64,000 nt of DNA from contig NZ_CP024123.1 in NCBI RefSeq assembly GCF_002736105.1, forward strand, positions 488,001-552,000. The letters are read 5' to 3'. A model generated the notes under the pieces. It made no database searches. It was not told the DNA's origin and was given only the letters and a program-made list of their open reading frames with translations. Of this stretch, positions 1-10,111 are shown piece by piece. Source of the stretch: Solibacillus sp. R5-41 (GTDB lineage Bacteria > Bacillota > Bacilli > Bacillales_A > Planococcaceae). Every line of letters starts with the position of its first letter. Position 1 is the stretch's first letter. Position numbers and translations under genes: made by a program.

Positions 1-1
1 A

Positions 2-238
2 GCGGCGCATTTACGTTCGCAAAATTTACCTTGCGGAAAAGAAGCATCAATGGCTAAGTTATTTGCCTCACAAACCGCGATGGATACAGCGATTGAAGCG
101 GTACAAATTTTAGGTGGCTACGGCTACACCGAGGACTACCCAGTAGAACGCTATTTCCGCGACGCTAAAATTACGCAAATTTACGAAGGTACAAGTGAAA
201 TTCAAAAGATTGTTATTAGCAAACATGTAATGGGATGA
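2..238 (+). CDS. Acyl-CoA dehydrogenase, C-terminal part (cut by window edge)
   Basis: Only the last 78 codons are visible; the reading frame is open to the window edge, so the gene begins upstream. The fragment holds the hallmark end of the acyl-CoA dehydrogenase fold: [20 protein letters not shown] followed by [10 protein letters not shown]. The Glu of YEGT is at the position of the catalytic base that removes the alpha proton of the acyl-CoA. FAD-dependent enzymes of this family start beta-oxidation of fatty or branched acyl-CoAs and pass electrons to ETF. The next gene is a close paralogue, 38 nt downstream, so this looks like a tandem pair in one catabolic operon. Substrate cannot be told from the fragment. 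Confidence 0.93.
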   Translation, partial: AAHLRSQNLPCGKEASMAKLFASQTAMDTAIEAVQILGGYGYTEDYPVERYFRDAKITQIYEGTSEIQKIVISKHVMG

Positions 239-276
239 AATGAATTAAAAACTTCATAACAAAGGGGAAATATAAA

Positions 277-1413
277 ATGAACTTTCAATTATCAGAAGAG
301 CATCAACAATTACGTGAAATGATTCGTGATTTCGCAGTGAATGAAGTAGCACCATCTGCAGAACACCGCGATGAGCATGAGGAATTTGACCGTGGCATTT
401 TCGATAAAATGGCTGAGTTAGGCTTAACAGGTATTCCATGGCCGGAAGAGTACGGCGGCGCAGGGTTTGACTATTTGGCTTATTGTATCGCAGTAGAGGA
501 GCTGTCACGCGTTTGTGCATCAACAGGGGTAACGTTATCAGCTCATACATCACTTGCAGGTTGGCCGATTTACAAGTTTGGCAACGAGGAGCAAAAGCAA
601 AAATTCTTGCGCCCAATGGCTGAAGGGAAAAAAATCGGTGCTTACGGTTTAACAGAGGCAGGCTCGGGTTCTGATGCAGGCGGCATGAAAACATATGCGG
701 TGAAAGATGGCGACGATTATGTGTTAAATGGCTCGAAAATATTTATTACTAATGGTGGCGTAGCGGATATTTATGTCGTGTTTGCTGTGACAGATCCAGA
801 GGCTAAAAACGGAACGACGGCATTTATTGTAGAAGCTGATTTCCCAGGCTTCTCAGTAGGGAAAAAAGAACGTAAATTAGGCATTCGTTCATCGCCAACT
901 ACAGAAATAATTTTTGAAAATTGCCGTGTACCAAAGGAAAATATGCTTGGTGAAGAAGGGCAAGGCTTTATCATTGCGATGAAAACATTAGATGGCGGTC
1001 GTAACGGCATTGCGGCACAGGCAGTTGGTATCGCACAAGGGGCACTTGATGCAGCCGTTGATTATGCGAAAGAACGCGTACAATTTGGTAAGCCAATTGC
1101 TGCGAATCAAGGGGTATCCTTTAAATTAGCGGATATGGCAACAGAAATCGAAGCATCTCGTTTACTGACATATCAAGCGGCTTGGTTGGAATCAAATGAT
1201 TTACCATACGGAAAAGCGTCTGCAATGGCAAAATTATTAGCTGGAGATACAGCGATGAAAGTAACGACAGAAGCTGTGCAAGTTTTTGGTGGCTACGGCT
1301 ATACGAAAGACTATCCGGTAGAGCGCTATATGCGTGATGCGAAAATTACGCAAATTTATGAGGGCACACAGGAAATTCAACGCCTCGTAATTTCGCGTAT
1401 GCTGACGAAATAA
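277..1413 (+). CDS. Acyl-CoA dehydrogenase (short/branched-chain type)
   Basis: A full-length 378-residue FAD-dependent acyl-CoA dehydrogenase, the usual size. It shows the flavin and substrate signature [14 protein letters not shown] near residue 130, [20 protein letters not shown] near 340 and YEGTQEIQ at the end, where Glu362 is the expected catalytic base. The ATG follows an AAAGGGG ribosome-binding site. It sits between a paralogue and a TetR regulator, with IcmF further on, which suggests oxidation of short straight or branched acyl-CoAs such as butyryl- or isobutyryl-CoA. That substrate guess rests on context. Electrons would go to ETF, which is not in this window. Confidence 0.95.
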   Translation: MNFQLSEEHQQLREMIRDFAVNEVAPSAEHRDEHEEFDRGIFDKMAELGLTGIPWPEEYGGAGFDYLAYCIAVEELSRVCASTGVTLSAHTSLAGWPIYKFGNEEQKQKFLRPMAEGKKIGAYGLTEAGSGSDAGGMKTYAVKDGDDYVLNGSKIFITNGGVADIYVVFAVTDPEAKNGTTAFIVEADFPGFSVGKKERKLGIRSSPTTEIIFENCRVPKENMLGEEGQGFIIAMKTLDGGRNGIAAQAVGIAQGALDAAVDYAKERVQFGKPIAANQGVSFKLADMATEIEASRLLTYQAAWLESNDLPYGKASAMAKLLAGDTAMKVTTEAVQVFGGYGYTKDYPVERYMRDAKITQIYEGTQEIQRLVISRMLTK

Positions 1414-1416
1414 TGT

Positions 1417-2052
1417 ATGACAAATGTAGATAAATTGCGTGTCGGAACATCAATCAAGGATGAAAATAAAATTATTGAGCGCAGACAACAAATTATCCAT
1501 GCGGGGGTAAAGTTGTTTAAAGAAAAAGGATTTCATCGCGCGACAACACGTGAACTTGCAAAAGCAGCAGGATTTAGCATCGGCACTTTATATGAATATA
1601 TTCGTACAAAAGAAGATGTTTTGTTTTTAGTTTGTGACAGTATATTTGACGAGGTGATGAATCGTTTGTCACAGTTTCCGGCTAATGCGGGAACGATTGA
1701 CGATTTGAAAGAAGCGATTCGCCAATATTTCATGTTAATTGATAGCATGCTGGATGAATTTACAATTATGTATCAAGAGACGAAATCATTGCCAAAAGAA
1801 GCAATGCATTACGTGCTAGACAAGGAAATAGAGATGGTTGCGATTTTTGGACGGATTTTACGAAATTGCAAAAAATCTAACGCCATTTCTCTTCCGGATG
1901 AAGCCATTTATTTGGCGGCCAATCATGTAGTGGTTCAAGGGCAAAGCTGGGCATTCCGTAGATGGGCCTTAAAAAAACACTATACAATTGACCGTTATAT
2001 TGAATTGCAAACAGCACTGTTTTTACAAGGTATTATGCAAGGGGAAAAGTAG
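1417..2052 (+). CDS. TetR/AcrR-family transcriptional regulator
   Basis: A 211-residue TetR-type repressor. The N-terminal helix-turn-helix is clear (RRQQIIHAGVKLFKEKGF, then TTRELAKAAGFSIGTLYEYI, about residues 24-62), and the rest is a helical ligand-binding domain. The ATG lies 3 nt after the stop of the acyl-CoA dehydrogenase with no good ribosome-binding site, so translation is probably coupled. Its place between acyl-CoA dehydrogenase and icmF suggests that it controls acyl-CoA or branched-chain catabolism, much as FadR does in B. subtilis, but ligand and operator are not visible here. Confidence 0.88.
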   Translation: MTNVDKLRVGTSIKDENKIIERRQQIIHAGVKLFKEKGFHRATTRELAKAAGFSIGTLYEYIRTKEDVLFLVCDSIFDEVMNRLSQFPANAGTIDDLKEAIRQYFMLIDSMLDEFTIMYQETKSLPKEAMHYVLDKEIEMVAIFGRILRNCKKSNAISLPDEAIYLAANHVVVQGQSWAFRRWALKKHYTIDRYIELQTALFLQGIMQGEK

Positions 2053-2157
2053 GGAGATGCCATGTAGAGCAAATGTTTGAACGATTGCTTTATATGGTAT
2101 TTTTTTTAACCATAGGGGATTTTTTTATTAATTCACAATAACAAAGGGGTTTTCAAA

Positions 2158-5100
2158 ATGACAAAAGCAGTTGTGTATCGTCCAAAAAATCATGTGAGAT
2201 TCGTTACGGCATCTAGTTTATTTGATGGTCATGATGCCTCGATTAATATTATGCGACGAATTTTACAATCGAGCGGAGCAGAGGTTATTCATTTAGGACA
2301 TAACCGTTCTGTTGAAGAAGTGGTCAATGCCGCGATTCATGAAGATGCGCAAGGAATCGCCATTTCTTCTTATCAAGGCGGTCATATGGAATATTTTAAA
2401 TATATGTATGATTTATTACGTGAAAAAGGTGCGCCCCATATTAAAATTTTCGGTGGTGGTGGCGGTGTTATTTTACCTAGAGAAATTAAAGAACTGCATG
2501 AATATGGAATAGCTGGTATCTTCTCGCCAGAGGATGGGCGGCAGTTAGGGCTCCAAGGTATGATTAATAAAAAGTTAGAGGGGTCTGATTTTTCGACGTT
2601 GCACGGAAATTATAAGGAGCAGCTTGAACAAGTATCGACGGAGCGTCCAGAAGTGTTAGCCAATTTAATAACGGCTGCTGAAAACGGGGGCAGTTCAGAT
2701 GTTGAGGCTATGCTTGAGCTTGCCCGAAATAAAAGCTGTAACACACCGATTATTGGGATTACAGGAACAGGTGGCGCGGGGAAATCATCATTAACGGATG
2801 AATTAATTCGACGTTTTTTACAAGAGTTTCCGGACAAAAAGTTAGCCATTTTATCTGTTGACCCGACAAAGCAAAAAACGGGTGGGGCACTGCTTGGAGA
2901 CCGTATCCGCATGAATGCGATATTTAATAAGCGTGTCTATATGCGCAGTTTGGCAACACGTGGCTCTCGCACGGAATTGTCGGCATCTATTGGTGATGTA
3001 CTGGATGTTGTGAAAACAGCAGGCTTTGATTTAATTCTTGTTGAAACGAGTGGTATTGGGCAAGGGGATGCCGAAATTACAAATTATACCGACCTTTCAA
3101 TGTATGTTATGACGAGTGAATTCGGTGCGCCAACACAGCTTGAGAAAATTGATATGATTGACTATGCAGACCTCATTGCCATTAATAAATTCGAACGAAA
3201 AGGTTCAGAGGATGCAATGCGCCAAGTACAAAAGCAGTTCCAGCGCTCGCATGAATTATGGGATGCACCTTTAGATGAAATGCCGGTATATGGCACAATT
3301 GCTTCACAGTTTAATGATAAAGGGACGAATTCTTTATTTGCCGCACTGATCCAAAAAATAAACGAGAAGTTTGGATCAAATTGGGAAACTTCGTATGAAC
3401 AATTTATTAAAACGCAAAAGCAAAATGTCATTATTCCGAATGATCGCCGTCATTATTTACGTGAAATTACAGAAACAATTCGAACATATCATAAAACGTC
3501 TGAACAGCAGACGGCATTCGCGACGAAACTGTATCAGCTAGAAGGGGCGAGAAATCAGCTACCAGAAAGTGAAACGGCATTAATTGCTTCCCTTCAAACG
3601 TTAATTGAAACGGTAAATAATGAATTGTCGGCAGAATCAAAGCGCATTTTAAACAATTGGGCAAAGCTAAACGCAGATTATGCAGGTGATGAGCTTGTCA
3701 CAAAAATACGAGATAAAGAAATCCGAACAATTTTAAAAACGCAATCGTTATCAGGTTTAAAAATCCCTAGAGTGGCCTTACCGAAATTTAAAGATTATGG
3801 TGAAATATTACGTTGGGTGTATGCAGAAAATGTGCCAGGTGAATTCCCTTACACAGCAGGCGTATTCCCGTTCAAACGTGAAGGTGAGGATCCGAAGCGT
3901 CAGTTTGCTGGAGAGGGCACACCTGAGCGAACGAATAAACGTTTCCATTATTTATCGAAGGATGATGATGCAAAGCGTCTTTCAACAGCTTTTGACTCTG
4001 TAACTTTGTACGGAGAGGACCCACACGTACGCCCAGATATTTATGGGAAAGTAGGGGAATCGGGTGTAAGTATTTGTACATTAGAGGACATGAAAAAACT
4101 GTATGCAGGCTTTGATTTATGTGCTCCGTCTACTTCCGTTTCGATGACAATTAATGGCCCTGCACCGATTATTTTAGCGATGTTTATGAACACGGCAATC
4201 GACCAACAAGTGAAACTACTCGAACAAGAGCTTGGACGTACATTGACTATCGAGGAATTTACAGCTACGCGAGAAAAAACATTGCAAGTCGTTCGTGGGA
4301 CGGTTCAGGCCGATATTTTAAAAGAAGATCAAGGTCAAAATACATGTATATTTAGTACGGAATTCGCTCTTCGCATGATGGGGGATATCCAGCAATATTT
4401 CATTGACCAAAAAGTGCGTAATTATTATTCGGTATCCATTTCGGGTTATCATATTGCAGAAGCCGGTGCCAATCCGATTTCACAACTTGCCTTTACACTT
4501 GCAAACGGCTTCACCTATGTGGAGTACTATTTAAGTCGCGGCATGCATATTGATGATTTTGCGCCAAACTTAAGCTTCTTCTTCTCAAATGGTCTGGATC
4601 CAGAGTATACGGTAATTGGTCGTGTAGCGCGTCGTATTTGGGCAGTTGTTATGCGTGAAAAGTATGCGGCAAATGAGCGTTCACAAAAGCTGAAGTATCA
4701 TATTCAAACATCTGGTCGTAGCTTGCATGCGCAGGAAATCGATTTCAATGATATTCGCACGACTCTTCAAGCTTTAATGGCATTGCAAGATAATTGTAAC
4801 TCTCTTCATACAAATGCTTATGATGAAGCAATTACTACACCAACAGAGGAATCGGTTCGCCGTGCGATGGCGATTCAAATGATTATTACGAAAGAGCATG
4901 GCTTATCGAAAAATGAAAATCCATTACAAGGTGCATTCATTATTGAAGAACTAACAGAGCTTGTAGAACGCGCGGTGCTAGAGGAATTTGACCGCATGAA
5001 TGATCGTGGGGGTGTACTCGGTGCGATGGAGACACAATATCAGCGTGGAAAAATCCAAGAAGAATCGATGCACTATGAACATTTAAAACATTCAGGTGAA

Positions 5101-5400
5101 TTGCCGATTATTGGGGTCAACACTTACTTGAATCCAAATCCACCATCAGATGATGAAATCAACAATATGGAAATTGCACGTGCTTCTAAAGAAGAGAAAG
5201 AGCTGCAAATCGCCAATTTAGAAAGTTTTAAACAAACGCATGCAGGTGAAAGTAAAGCAGCAATTGAGCAATTAAAAGAAGTAGCCAAAGCAGGTGGCAA
5301 TATTTTTGAACAACTAATGGAAACCGTAAAAGTAGCAAGCCTCGGCCAAATTACAAACGCCCTTTATGAAGTAGGCGGCCAATACCGTAGAAACATGTAA
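2158..5400 (+). CDS. icmF: Fused isobutyryl-CoA mutase IcmF (B12 domain, G-protein chaperone, mutase)
   Basis: This 1080-residue protein has the domain order of IcmF, the adenosylcobalamin-dependent isobutyryl-CoA/n-butyryl-CoA mutase. First comes a B12-binding domain with [13 protein letters not shown] (about residues 23-35), then a MeaI/ArgK-like GTPase with the P-loop GTGGAGKSS near 202-210, then the mutase barrel from about residue 540 with [11 protein letters not shown]. The GTPase segment is known to gate cofactor loading. A 105-nt gap separates it from tetR; the ribosome-binding site is AAAGGGG. Together with the acyl-CoA dehydrogenases it suggests interconversion of valine-derived isobutyryl-CoA and butyryl-CoA. 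Ordinary methylmalonyl-CoA mutase is less likely because that enzyme lacks the central GTPase insert. Confidence 0.95.
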   Translation: MTKAVVYRPKNHVRFVTASSLFDGHDASINIMRRILQSSGAEVIHLGHNRSVEEVVNAAIHEDAQGIAISSYQGGHMEYFKYMYDLLREKGAPHIKIFGGGGGVILPREIKELHEYGIAGIFSPEDGRQLGLQGMINKKLEGSDFSTLHGNYKEQLEQVSTERPEVLANLITAAENGGSSDVEAMLELARNKSCNTPIIGITGTGGAGKSSLTDELIRRFLQEFPDKKLAILSVDPTKQKTGGALLGDRIRMNAIFNKRVYMRSLATRGSRTELSASIGDVLDVVKTAGFDLILVETSGIGQGDAEITNYTDLSMYVMTSEFGAPTQLEKIDMIDYADLIAINKFERKGSEDAMRQVQKQFQRSHELWDAPLDEMPVYGTIASQFNDKGTNSLFAALIQKINEKFGSNWETSYEQFIKTQKQNVIIPNDRRHYLREITETIRTYHKTSEQQTAFATKLYQLEGARNQLPESETALIASLQTLIETVNNELSAESKRILNNWAKLNADYAGDELVTKIRDKEIRTILKTQSLSGLKIPRVALPKFKDYGEILRWVYAENVPGEFPYTAGVFPFKREGEDPKRQFAGEGTPERTNKRFHYLSKDDDAKRLSTAFDSVTLYGEDPHVRPDIYGKVGESGVSICTLEDMKKLYAGFDLCAPSTSVSMTINGPAPIILAMFMNTAIDQQVKLLEQELGRTLTIEEFTATREKTLQVVRGTVQADILKEDQGQNTCIFSTEFALRMMGDIQQYFIDQKVRNYYSVSISGYHIAEAGANPISQLAFTLANGFTYVEYYLSRGMHIDDFAPNLSFFFSNGLDPEYTVIGRVARRIWAVVMREKYAANERSQKLKYHIQTSGRSLHAQEIDFNDIRTTLQALMALQDNCNSLHTNAYDEAITTPTEESVRRAMAIQMIITKEHGLSKNENPLQGAFIIEELTELVERAVLEEFDRMNDRGGVLGAMETQYQRGKIQEESMHYEHLKHSGELPIIGVNTYLNPNPPSDDEINNMEIARASKEEKELQIANLESFKQTHAGESKAAIEQLKEVAKAGGNIFEQLMETVKVASLGQITNALYEVGGQYRRNM

Positions 5401-5626
5401 AATCAGTGGCTTGTAACATATAGATACGAAACGATTTTGCGAAAAGTATCTACTTTAAGGGGATAATTTTCTTTTTAAATGTAATTTCTGCAAAAATTAA
5501 AGAAATCACGCACGAATTCGCGACGAATGACCACAAACTTCGTTATACTAGCCTTAGACAAAATAAATTACGTTAATTATTTTTTTGGGAATTCTGAAAT
5601 TGTCTAGTAAAGGAGGCGGCGATGTA

Positions 5627-5785
5627 GTGGGGCAATATATATATTATATTTTGGTTTTAGCTTGTTTAATCGGCACTTTCTTTTTATACAATAAGCAGTT
5701 AGCTGCTATACCGCTCCTTCTTTTATCATTAGTTTTGTTTTATGTTGCGTATAAAAAAGCGACGAAATTAAAAAACAAGAAATGA
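5627..5785 (+). CDS. Small two-helix membrane protein, unknown function
   Basis: A 52-residue product with two hydrophobic stretches (about residues 4-19 and 24-41) and a Lys-rich tail (KKATKLKNKK), so a small integral membrane protein with its C-terminus probably in the cytoplasm. I chose GTG at 5627 because AAAGGAGG ends 10 nt before it; a longer frame from TTG 5585 would place that ribosome-binding site inside the gene. It stands alone between icmF and repeat R1. I do not recognise the family. Confidence 0.6.
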   Translation: MGQYIYYILVLACLIGTFFLYNKQLAAIPLLLLSLVLFYVAYKKATKLKNKK

Positions 5786-5830
5786 AACTAGCATAGTGAT
5801 AGAATGTTTGTATATAATGGGTATTATGCT

Positions 5831-6012
5831 TATCCTCATTCAGTAGAAATTACCACTGCATTAGTTGGTGGGATGAGAACGATTTTAGTCTTTTTTTCAA
5901 AGGGTATTCAAATACCTACTGAATGAAGATAATGCCTCCGGCGGATGTCACAGATTTTGAATTGTGTAAGCACAATTTAAAATCTGGACACAATTACGCC
6001 AAGGCGTAATTT
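5831..6012 (+). repeat. Intergenic structured repeat, copy R1
   Basis: The 5' domain is closed by a perfect 11-bp stem (TCATTCAGTAG at 5836-5846 with CTACTGAATGA at 5916-5926). The conserved linker GCCTCCGGCGGATGTCA follows, then a stem CAGATTTT/AAAATCTG that encloses an AATTGTG/CACAATT hairpin, then the terminal hairpin ATTACGCC-aa-GGCGTAAT (5993-6010). It ends 38 nt before the rpoE start, in the sense direction. The inner hairpin differs in sequence from the usual one of the family but still pairs. Confidence 0.9.
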
Positions 6013-6050
6013 ATAATATGACATGTATAAAAAGAAAGGACGTGCACGAT

Positions 6051-6608
6051 TTGAACTTTCGTGATATGACAAAAGAACAAATAGCAGAAGAGTCGTTAAT
6101 CGACTTAGCATACGCAATTTTAGAAGATAAAAAACAGGCGATGCCATTAAATGATTTATTAAAAGAAATCCAAGCTTTAAATGGTATTTCTAATGGAGAT
6201 TTAAAAGCGCGCTTAGTACAATTTTATACAGACCTAAACGTAGAAGGTCGCTTCCTTTTGAACAATGAAAATGGTTGGGGATTACGTGAATGGTATAAAG
6301 TTGAAACAATTGAAGAAGAAACAGCTCCTACAATTAAAGCACGCAAGAAAAAATCAAAAGCTACAGACGACGAAGATGAAGATTTAGTTGACCTTGACGA
6401 AGAAGATGTAGTATTCGATGAAGATTTCGATGAGTTCATTGAAGAAGAGGAAGAAGACATTGAGTTCGTGGAAGAAGAGATTGAAGATATCGACACGGAT
6501 CTTGATGAAGAATTAATCGATGAAGAAGAAAGCTTCATTATCGAAGGCGAAGATGACGACGAAGATGAAGAGGACGAAGAAGAGGAAGACGAAGAGGATT
6601 TAAAATAA
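6051..6608 (+). CDS. rpoE: RNA polymerase delta subunit
   Basis: A 185-residue delta subunit of RNA polymerase. The N-terminal HARE-HTH domain (about residues 5-85) ends in GWGLREWY; the C-terminal half is an almost pure Asp/Glu tail. The tail competes with nucleic acid and helps recycle polymerase and make it responsive to initiating NTP levels. TTG at 6051 is preferred because GAAAGGAC lies about 10 nt upstream; ATG 6018 or ATG 6066 are alternatives. The gene follows repeat R1 and precedes pyrG, as in B. subtilis. The GA-rich tail region gives a false Ser-rich frame on the other strand. Confidence 0.93.
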   Translation: MNFRDMTKEQIAEESLIDLAYAILEDKKQAMPLNDLLKEIQALNGISNGDLKARLVQFYTDLNVEGRFLLNNENGWGLREWYKVETIEEETAPTIKARKKKSKATDDEDEDLVDLDEEDVVFDEDFDEFIEEEEEDIEFVEEEIEDIDTDLDEELIDEEESFIIEGEDDDEDEEDEEEEDEEDLK

Positions 6609-6630
6609 CTCATTTTTGAGTTGAAAGTTC

Positions 6631-6743
6631 TTGACTTCTTTTTCAGTTCCGTATAATCTTTTACTTGGGCTCCTTTTAAAAGGAGATTGACCGTATAAGC
6701 TATACGCTCCCCCTGCACACTAAATGCAGGAGGAGCGTTTTTT
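6631..6743 (+). promoter_or_regulatory. pyrG promoter and CTP-sensing attenuator
   Basis: The promoter has -35 TTGACT (6631-6636) and -10 TATAAT (6652-6657) with a 15-nt spacer, so the transcript should begin GGGCTCC at 6667. A terminator follows (6704-6743) whose 5' arm is ACGCTCCCCCTGCAC and which ends in seven T. In B. subtilis pyrG, low CTP makes polymerase stutter at GGGC and add extra G residues, which pair with the C-rich arm and prevent termination. All parts of that mechanism are present here. A perfect palindrome CTCCTTTTAAAAGGAG overlaps the transcript start. Confidence 0.85.
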
Positions 6744-6888
6744 ATTTTTTCAAAGTAGAGTCAGTAGAAAAAAATTAGCTACACGTATTTTAGCTTTGAG
6801 TGCGAAAGTATAAGCTTTTCTAATTTTTATGGATAAGATAAACGGAAATTTCACTTATCTAAATTAAGCAATTGAGGAGGAAATTATA

Positions 6889-8493
6889 ATGACAAAATAT
6901 ATTTTCGTAACAGGTGGGGTAGTTTCTTCGCTAGGAAAAGGGATTGTAGCTGCTTCATTAGGTCGATTATTAAAAAATCGCGGGTTAGAAGTAACAATTC
7001 AAAAATTTGATCCGTATTTAAATATTGATCCAGGTACAATGAGCCCATACCAACACGGTGAAGTTTTCGTAACAGATGACGGCGCAGAGGCAGACTTAGA
7101 TTTAGGTCACTATGAGCGTTTCATCGACATCAACTTAGGTAAACACTCAACAGTAACTTCAGGTAAAGTGTATCAATCTGTATTAAATAAAGAGCGTCGT
7201 GGTGACTATAACGGAGGCACTGTTCAAGTAATTCCTCATGTAACAAATGAAATTAAAGACCGTGTACAACGTGCAGGTCGTGAAACTTCAGCTGATGTAG
7301 TCATTACAGAAATTGGCGGTACAGTTGGTGACTTCGAATCACTTTCATTTTTAGAAGCAATACGTCAAATGCGTCGTGATTTAGGACATGAGAACGTAAT
7401 GTATATTCACTGTACGTTAATGCCTTATATTAAAGCTGCTGGTGAAATGAAAACAAAACCAACACAGCACTCAGTTAAAGAATTACGTTCATTAGGAATT
7501 CAACCAAATATTATCGTGTTACGTACAGAACAACCTGTACCACAAGATATGAAGGATAAAATCGCTTTATTCTGTGACGTTCGCTCATCAGATATTATCG
7601 AATCTCGTGATGCGGAGCACCTATATGAAGTACCACTAAACCTACATGCACAAGGCTTCGACCAAATCGTTCTTGATCACTTTGGTATTAATGCTCCAAA
7701 AGCAGATATGGAAGATTGGAAAGAATTAGTACACTTAGTGAAAAACTTAGAAAACAAAACACGTATTGCATTAGTAGGGAAATACGTAGAATTACAAGAT
7801 GCATACATTTCTGTAGTAGAGGCGTTAAAACACGCAGGCTATTTATACAATTCAGATATCGAAATTGATTGGGTAAATGCTGAGCAAATCAATCCAGAAA
7901 ATGCTGCTGAATTACTTGGCCAAGCAGACGGGATATTAGTACCTGGTGGCTTCGGTGACCGCGGAGTAGAAGGGAAAGTCGAAGCAATCCGTTATGCACG
8001 TGAAAATGATGTGCCATTCTTTGGGATTTGCCTAGGTATGCAGCTAGCGACAGTTGAATTTGCCCGCAATGTTATGAACTTAGAAGGTGCACACTCAACT
8101 GAATTAGATAAAGATACAAAATATCCAATTATCGACTTCTTACCAGATCAATCTGAAGACACGGATTTAGGTGGTACATTACGTTTAGGCTTATATCCTT
8201 GTAAATTAAAAGAAGGTTCAGTAGCACGCAATGCTTACAATGGTGAAGAGTTAGTATACGAGCGTCACCGCCACCGTTACGAGTTCAACAATGAGTTCCG
8301 TGAAGCAATGGAAGCGGCAGGTATGGTATTCTCAGGTGTATCTCCTGACAATAAATTAGTGGAAATTATCGAATTACCAGAGAAGAAATTCTTCGTAGCA
8401 GGGCAATTCCACCCTGAGCTAATTTCACGTCCACAACGTCCACAGCCGTTATTCCGTGAATTTGTTGGTGCAGCATTTAATAACCGTAAATAA
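6889..8493 (+). CDS. pyrG: CTP synthase
   Basis: A 534-residue CTP synthase, which aminates UTP to CTP with glutamine and ATP. The synthetase half opens with [17 protein letters not shown]. The C-terminal class I glutamine amidotransferase has its nucleophile in GICLGMQ (Cys381) and the His-Glu pair in FHPE near residue 508. Length is typical. The ATG follows a GAGGAGG ribosome-binding site, 145 nt after the attenuator, so expression should rise when CTP is scarce. It stands between rpoE and ywjG-spo0F as in B. subtilis. Confidence 0.98.
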   Translation: MTKYIFVTGGVVSSLGKGIVAASLGRLLKNRGLEVTIQKFDPYLNIDPGTMSPYQHGEVFVTDDGAEADLDLGHYERFIDINLGKHSTVTSGKVYQSVLNKERRGDYNGGTVQVIPHVTNEIKDRVQRAGRETSADVVITEIGGTVGDFESLSFLEAIRQMRRDLGHENVMYIHCTLMPYIKAAGEMKTKPTQHSVKELRSLGIQPNIIVLRTEQPVPQDMKDKIALFCDVRSSDIIESRDAEHLYEVPLNLHAQGFDQIVLDHFGINAPKADMEDWKELVHLVKNLENKTRIALVGKYVELQDAYISVVEALKHAGYLYNSDIEIDWVNAEQINPENAAELLGQADGILVPGGFGDRGVEGKVEAIRYARENDVPFFGICLGMQLATVEFARNVMNLEGAHSTELDKDTKYPIIDFLPDQSEDTDLGGTLRLGLYPCKLKEGSVARNAYNGEELVYERHRHRYEFNNEFREAMEAAGMVFSGVSPDNKLVEIIELPEKKFFVAGQFHPELISRPQRPQPLFREFVGAAFNNRK

Positions 8494-8507
8494 GTTTCAT
8501 TTAAGCG

Positions 8508-8548
8508 AAAAGCTGGCAAGTTGACGTGGAGTCAACTTTCCAGCTTTT
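8508..8548 (+). terminator. pyrG terminator
   Basis: A long hairpin AAAAGCTGG...CCAGCTTTT with an inner AGTTGAC/GTCAACT stem, just past the pyrG stop codon, followed by a T-rich tract. Confidence 0.85.
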
Positions 8549-8559
8549 GTAATTTTTAA

Positions 8560-8805
8560 TTTGCTTCAGCATAATTCTTCCACTTACAGAAGTGGGGGAT
8601 GAAGCCAAGTATAGCCTTTGTTCGGTGGGGGCCCAACCCTAGGCTGAATAGGTGAACTCAGGCTAAGAACGCCGCGTCGTGCGGCAACGCCTAAGTGACC
8701 AACGTCGTGTTGGCCCAAAGCCCCTGGAGGGAGTCACAGATTTTTAGAGGAGTTTTCGAGCAAGCTCGAAAAAAATCTGGACGCAATTACGCCAAGGCGT
8801 AATGG
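8560..8805 (+). repeat. Intergenic structured repeat, copy R2 (with cassette)
   Basis: A full-length copy beginning TTGCTTCAGC and ending with ATTACGCC-aa-GGCGTAAT. It carries the TTTTCGAGC-aa-GCTCGAAAA hairpin and, in its middle (8654-8714), the GTCGT-loop cassette. It lies after the pyrG terminator in the pyrG direction, while the next gene (ywjG) is on the other strand. It is thus one of the copies not placed before a start codon. With the pyrG terminator it fills the gap between pyrG and ywjG. Confidence 0.9.
8654..8714 (+). repeat. GTCGT-loop hairpin cassette inside R2
   Basis: The cassette begins GAACTCAGGC, has hairpin GCCGC-gtcgt-GCGGC, then GCCTAAG (imperfect partner of CTCAGGC), then hairpin CCAAC-gtcgt-GTTGG. 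Related copies occur at 23929, 40553, 45553 and 45567. Confidence 0.85.
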
Positions 8806-8843
8806 ATTAGATTTGCTTTTTACATAAGGATGTCGATTATTTT

Positions 8844-9383
8844 TTATTCATCGAAATCATCGTCATCTGAAATCATTTCATCAAATTCCATTTTAATTGC
8901 TTCATAAACGAAAAGTGCAGCGATTAAATGGGGCATTACAATACGCTCACCGAGATTTGTCGGATGTGGCAAAATTCCACCGCGCAATTTTAAGCAAATA
9001 TATGTGTAGGCTAACTCGCTTAGTTCATTACTTTCGCTAGCTACCTCACTCGCAACAGCTGCAAAAGGAATGAAAGCTTCGTTTAATTGTTGTGCAAGTA
9101 AAACCGCATCGGCATCGTTGCCACTACGCGTAAAAATGATGACACGATCAGCAGATAAAAGCTTCACATCCTTTGAATACGGTGCAAAATGGGCAAATGG
9201 ATCAGCACCATGAAGTGCATTCAGTGCAACGCCTTCCATTTCGCCAAAGCATGCAAAATATACCGTACCTTGTCCAATCGCAGCCTGTGCAAGCAGCCTA
9301 GCAGTTTCTTCAATCATGTCCTCTTCAGATTGCTGAATGCGCTGAAGAAGTCCCGAAAGTTGTGTTGTTAAAATTTTCGACAT
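8844..9383 (-). CDS. ywjG: DUF2529 family protein (YwjG)
   Basis: A 179-residue cytoplasmic protein matching B. subtilis YwjG (DUF2529) in look and position, lying opposite in strand between pyrG and spo0F. Segments such as KLLSADRVIIFTRSGNDADAV resemble the sugar-isomerase (SIS) type of fold seen in phosphosugar-binding proteins; that is my inference. The C-terminus is acidic (ISDDDDFDE). A ribosome-binding site (AGGTGG) precedes the ATG. A TGTCGAAAA sequence, matching the Spo0A-box core, overlaps the start codon. No function is established from sequence. Confidence 0.85.
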   Translation of the reverse strand: MSKILTTQLSGLLQRIQQSEEDMIEETARLLAQAAIGQGTVYFACFGEMEGVALNALHGADPFAHFAPYSKDVKLLSADRVIIFTRSGNDADAVLLAQQLNEAFIPFAAVASEVASESNELSELAYTYICLKLRGGILPHPTNLGERIVMPHLIAALFVYEAIKMEFDEMISDDDDFDE

Positions 9384-9451
9384 AATTCCACCTCATGCCT
9401 ATTATAAAAGTGTAAATAATAAAAAGCAAAATAGGAAATAATTAAAATAAG

Positions 9452-9479
9452 AAGGGAATTTACGGATTTAATCGAATTA
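9452..9479 (+). promoter_or_regulatory. Candidate sigma-H promoter of spo0F
   Basis: AAGGGAATT (9452-9460) and ATCGAATTA (9471-9479) resemble the sigma-H -35 (RnAGGAWWW) and -10 (RnnGAAT) elements with a 10-nt spacer, one or two short of the norm. In B. subtilis spo0F is transcribed by sigma-H. Confidence 0.5.
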
Positions 9480-9540
9480 AGTTTATGACTGAAATAATCT
9501 GAACAAGTTAGTTCACTATAAATTCTTAAGGGGAATGAAA

Positions 9541-9924
9541 TTGAAACTAAAAGAAATTTTAATTGTTGATGATCAGCAAGGAATCCGACTATTGTTAAAT
9601 GAAGTATTTAAAAAAGAAGGGTTTATCACACATCTTGCAGCCAATGGAATCGATGCATTAAATATTGTTCAAACGAAAGGAATTGATTGTGTCCTTTTAG
9701 ATATGAAAATCCCGGGCATGGATGGTTTAGAAATTTTAACACGATTAAAATTACAAAAAATAAATTTGCCTGTAATCATGATGACCGCTTATGGGGAACA
9801 GGATATTATTGATAAGGCGATGGAACTAGGCGCAATCCGATATTTCACAAAACCATTCAATATATTTGAAGTTCGTGATGAAGTGAAAAAAATTTTAGCA
9901 AATTATGAAGAAAAATATAGTTGA
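9541..9924 (+). CDS. spo0F: Sporulation phosphorelay response regulator Spo0F
   Basis: A single receiver domain of 127 residues with no output domain, as in Spo0F, which carries phosphate from sporulation kinases to Spo0B. The acidic pocket is in ILIVDDQ, the phospho-acceptor Asp in LLDMKIPGMDG, the conserved Thr in MMTAYGE and the Lys in FTKPF. Similarity to B. subtilis Spo0F is high throughout. TTG 9541 is preferred because AAGGGG ends about 7 nt before it; ATG 9535 is almost on top of that site. A sigma-H-like promoter lies about 60 nt upstream. Confidence 0.95.
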   Translation: MKLKEILIVDDQQGIRLLLNEVFKKEGFITHLAANGIDALNIVQTKGIDCVLLDMKIPGMDGLEILTRLKLQKINLPVIMMTAYGEQDIIDKAMELGAIRYFTKPFNIFEVRDEVKKILANYEEKYS

Positions 9925-9934
9925 ACACGTTTGC

Positions 9935-9965
9935 AGGCAGTAGCGAACACTGTCTGTTTTTGTTA
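9935..9965 (+). terminator. spo0F terminator
   Basis: Hairpin AGGCAGT...ACTGTCT followed by a T-run, shortly after the spo0F stop codon. Confidence 0.75.
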
Positions 9966-10111
9966 TGATAAATCTGAATGTTTTTAATCCAATCAAGATG
10001 GATGAACAGATTTGGATTGGTATTAGAAAAAAGACCATTTCAAAAATTCTTAGCAGAAATGTGTTTTTCTAAAAGTAACTTATTATTATATCTTCGAGGA
10101 GGATTTTTATA

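Noticed and set aside
6224-6718. A 164-codon Ser-rich frame on the minus strand
   Set aside because: It is the shadow of the Asp/Glu-rich tail of rpoE (GAA/GAT/GAC read backwards); no ribosome-binding site and it runs across the pyrG attenuator.
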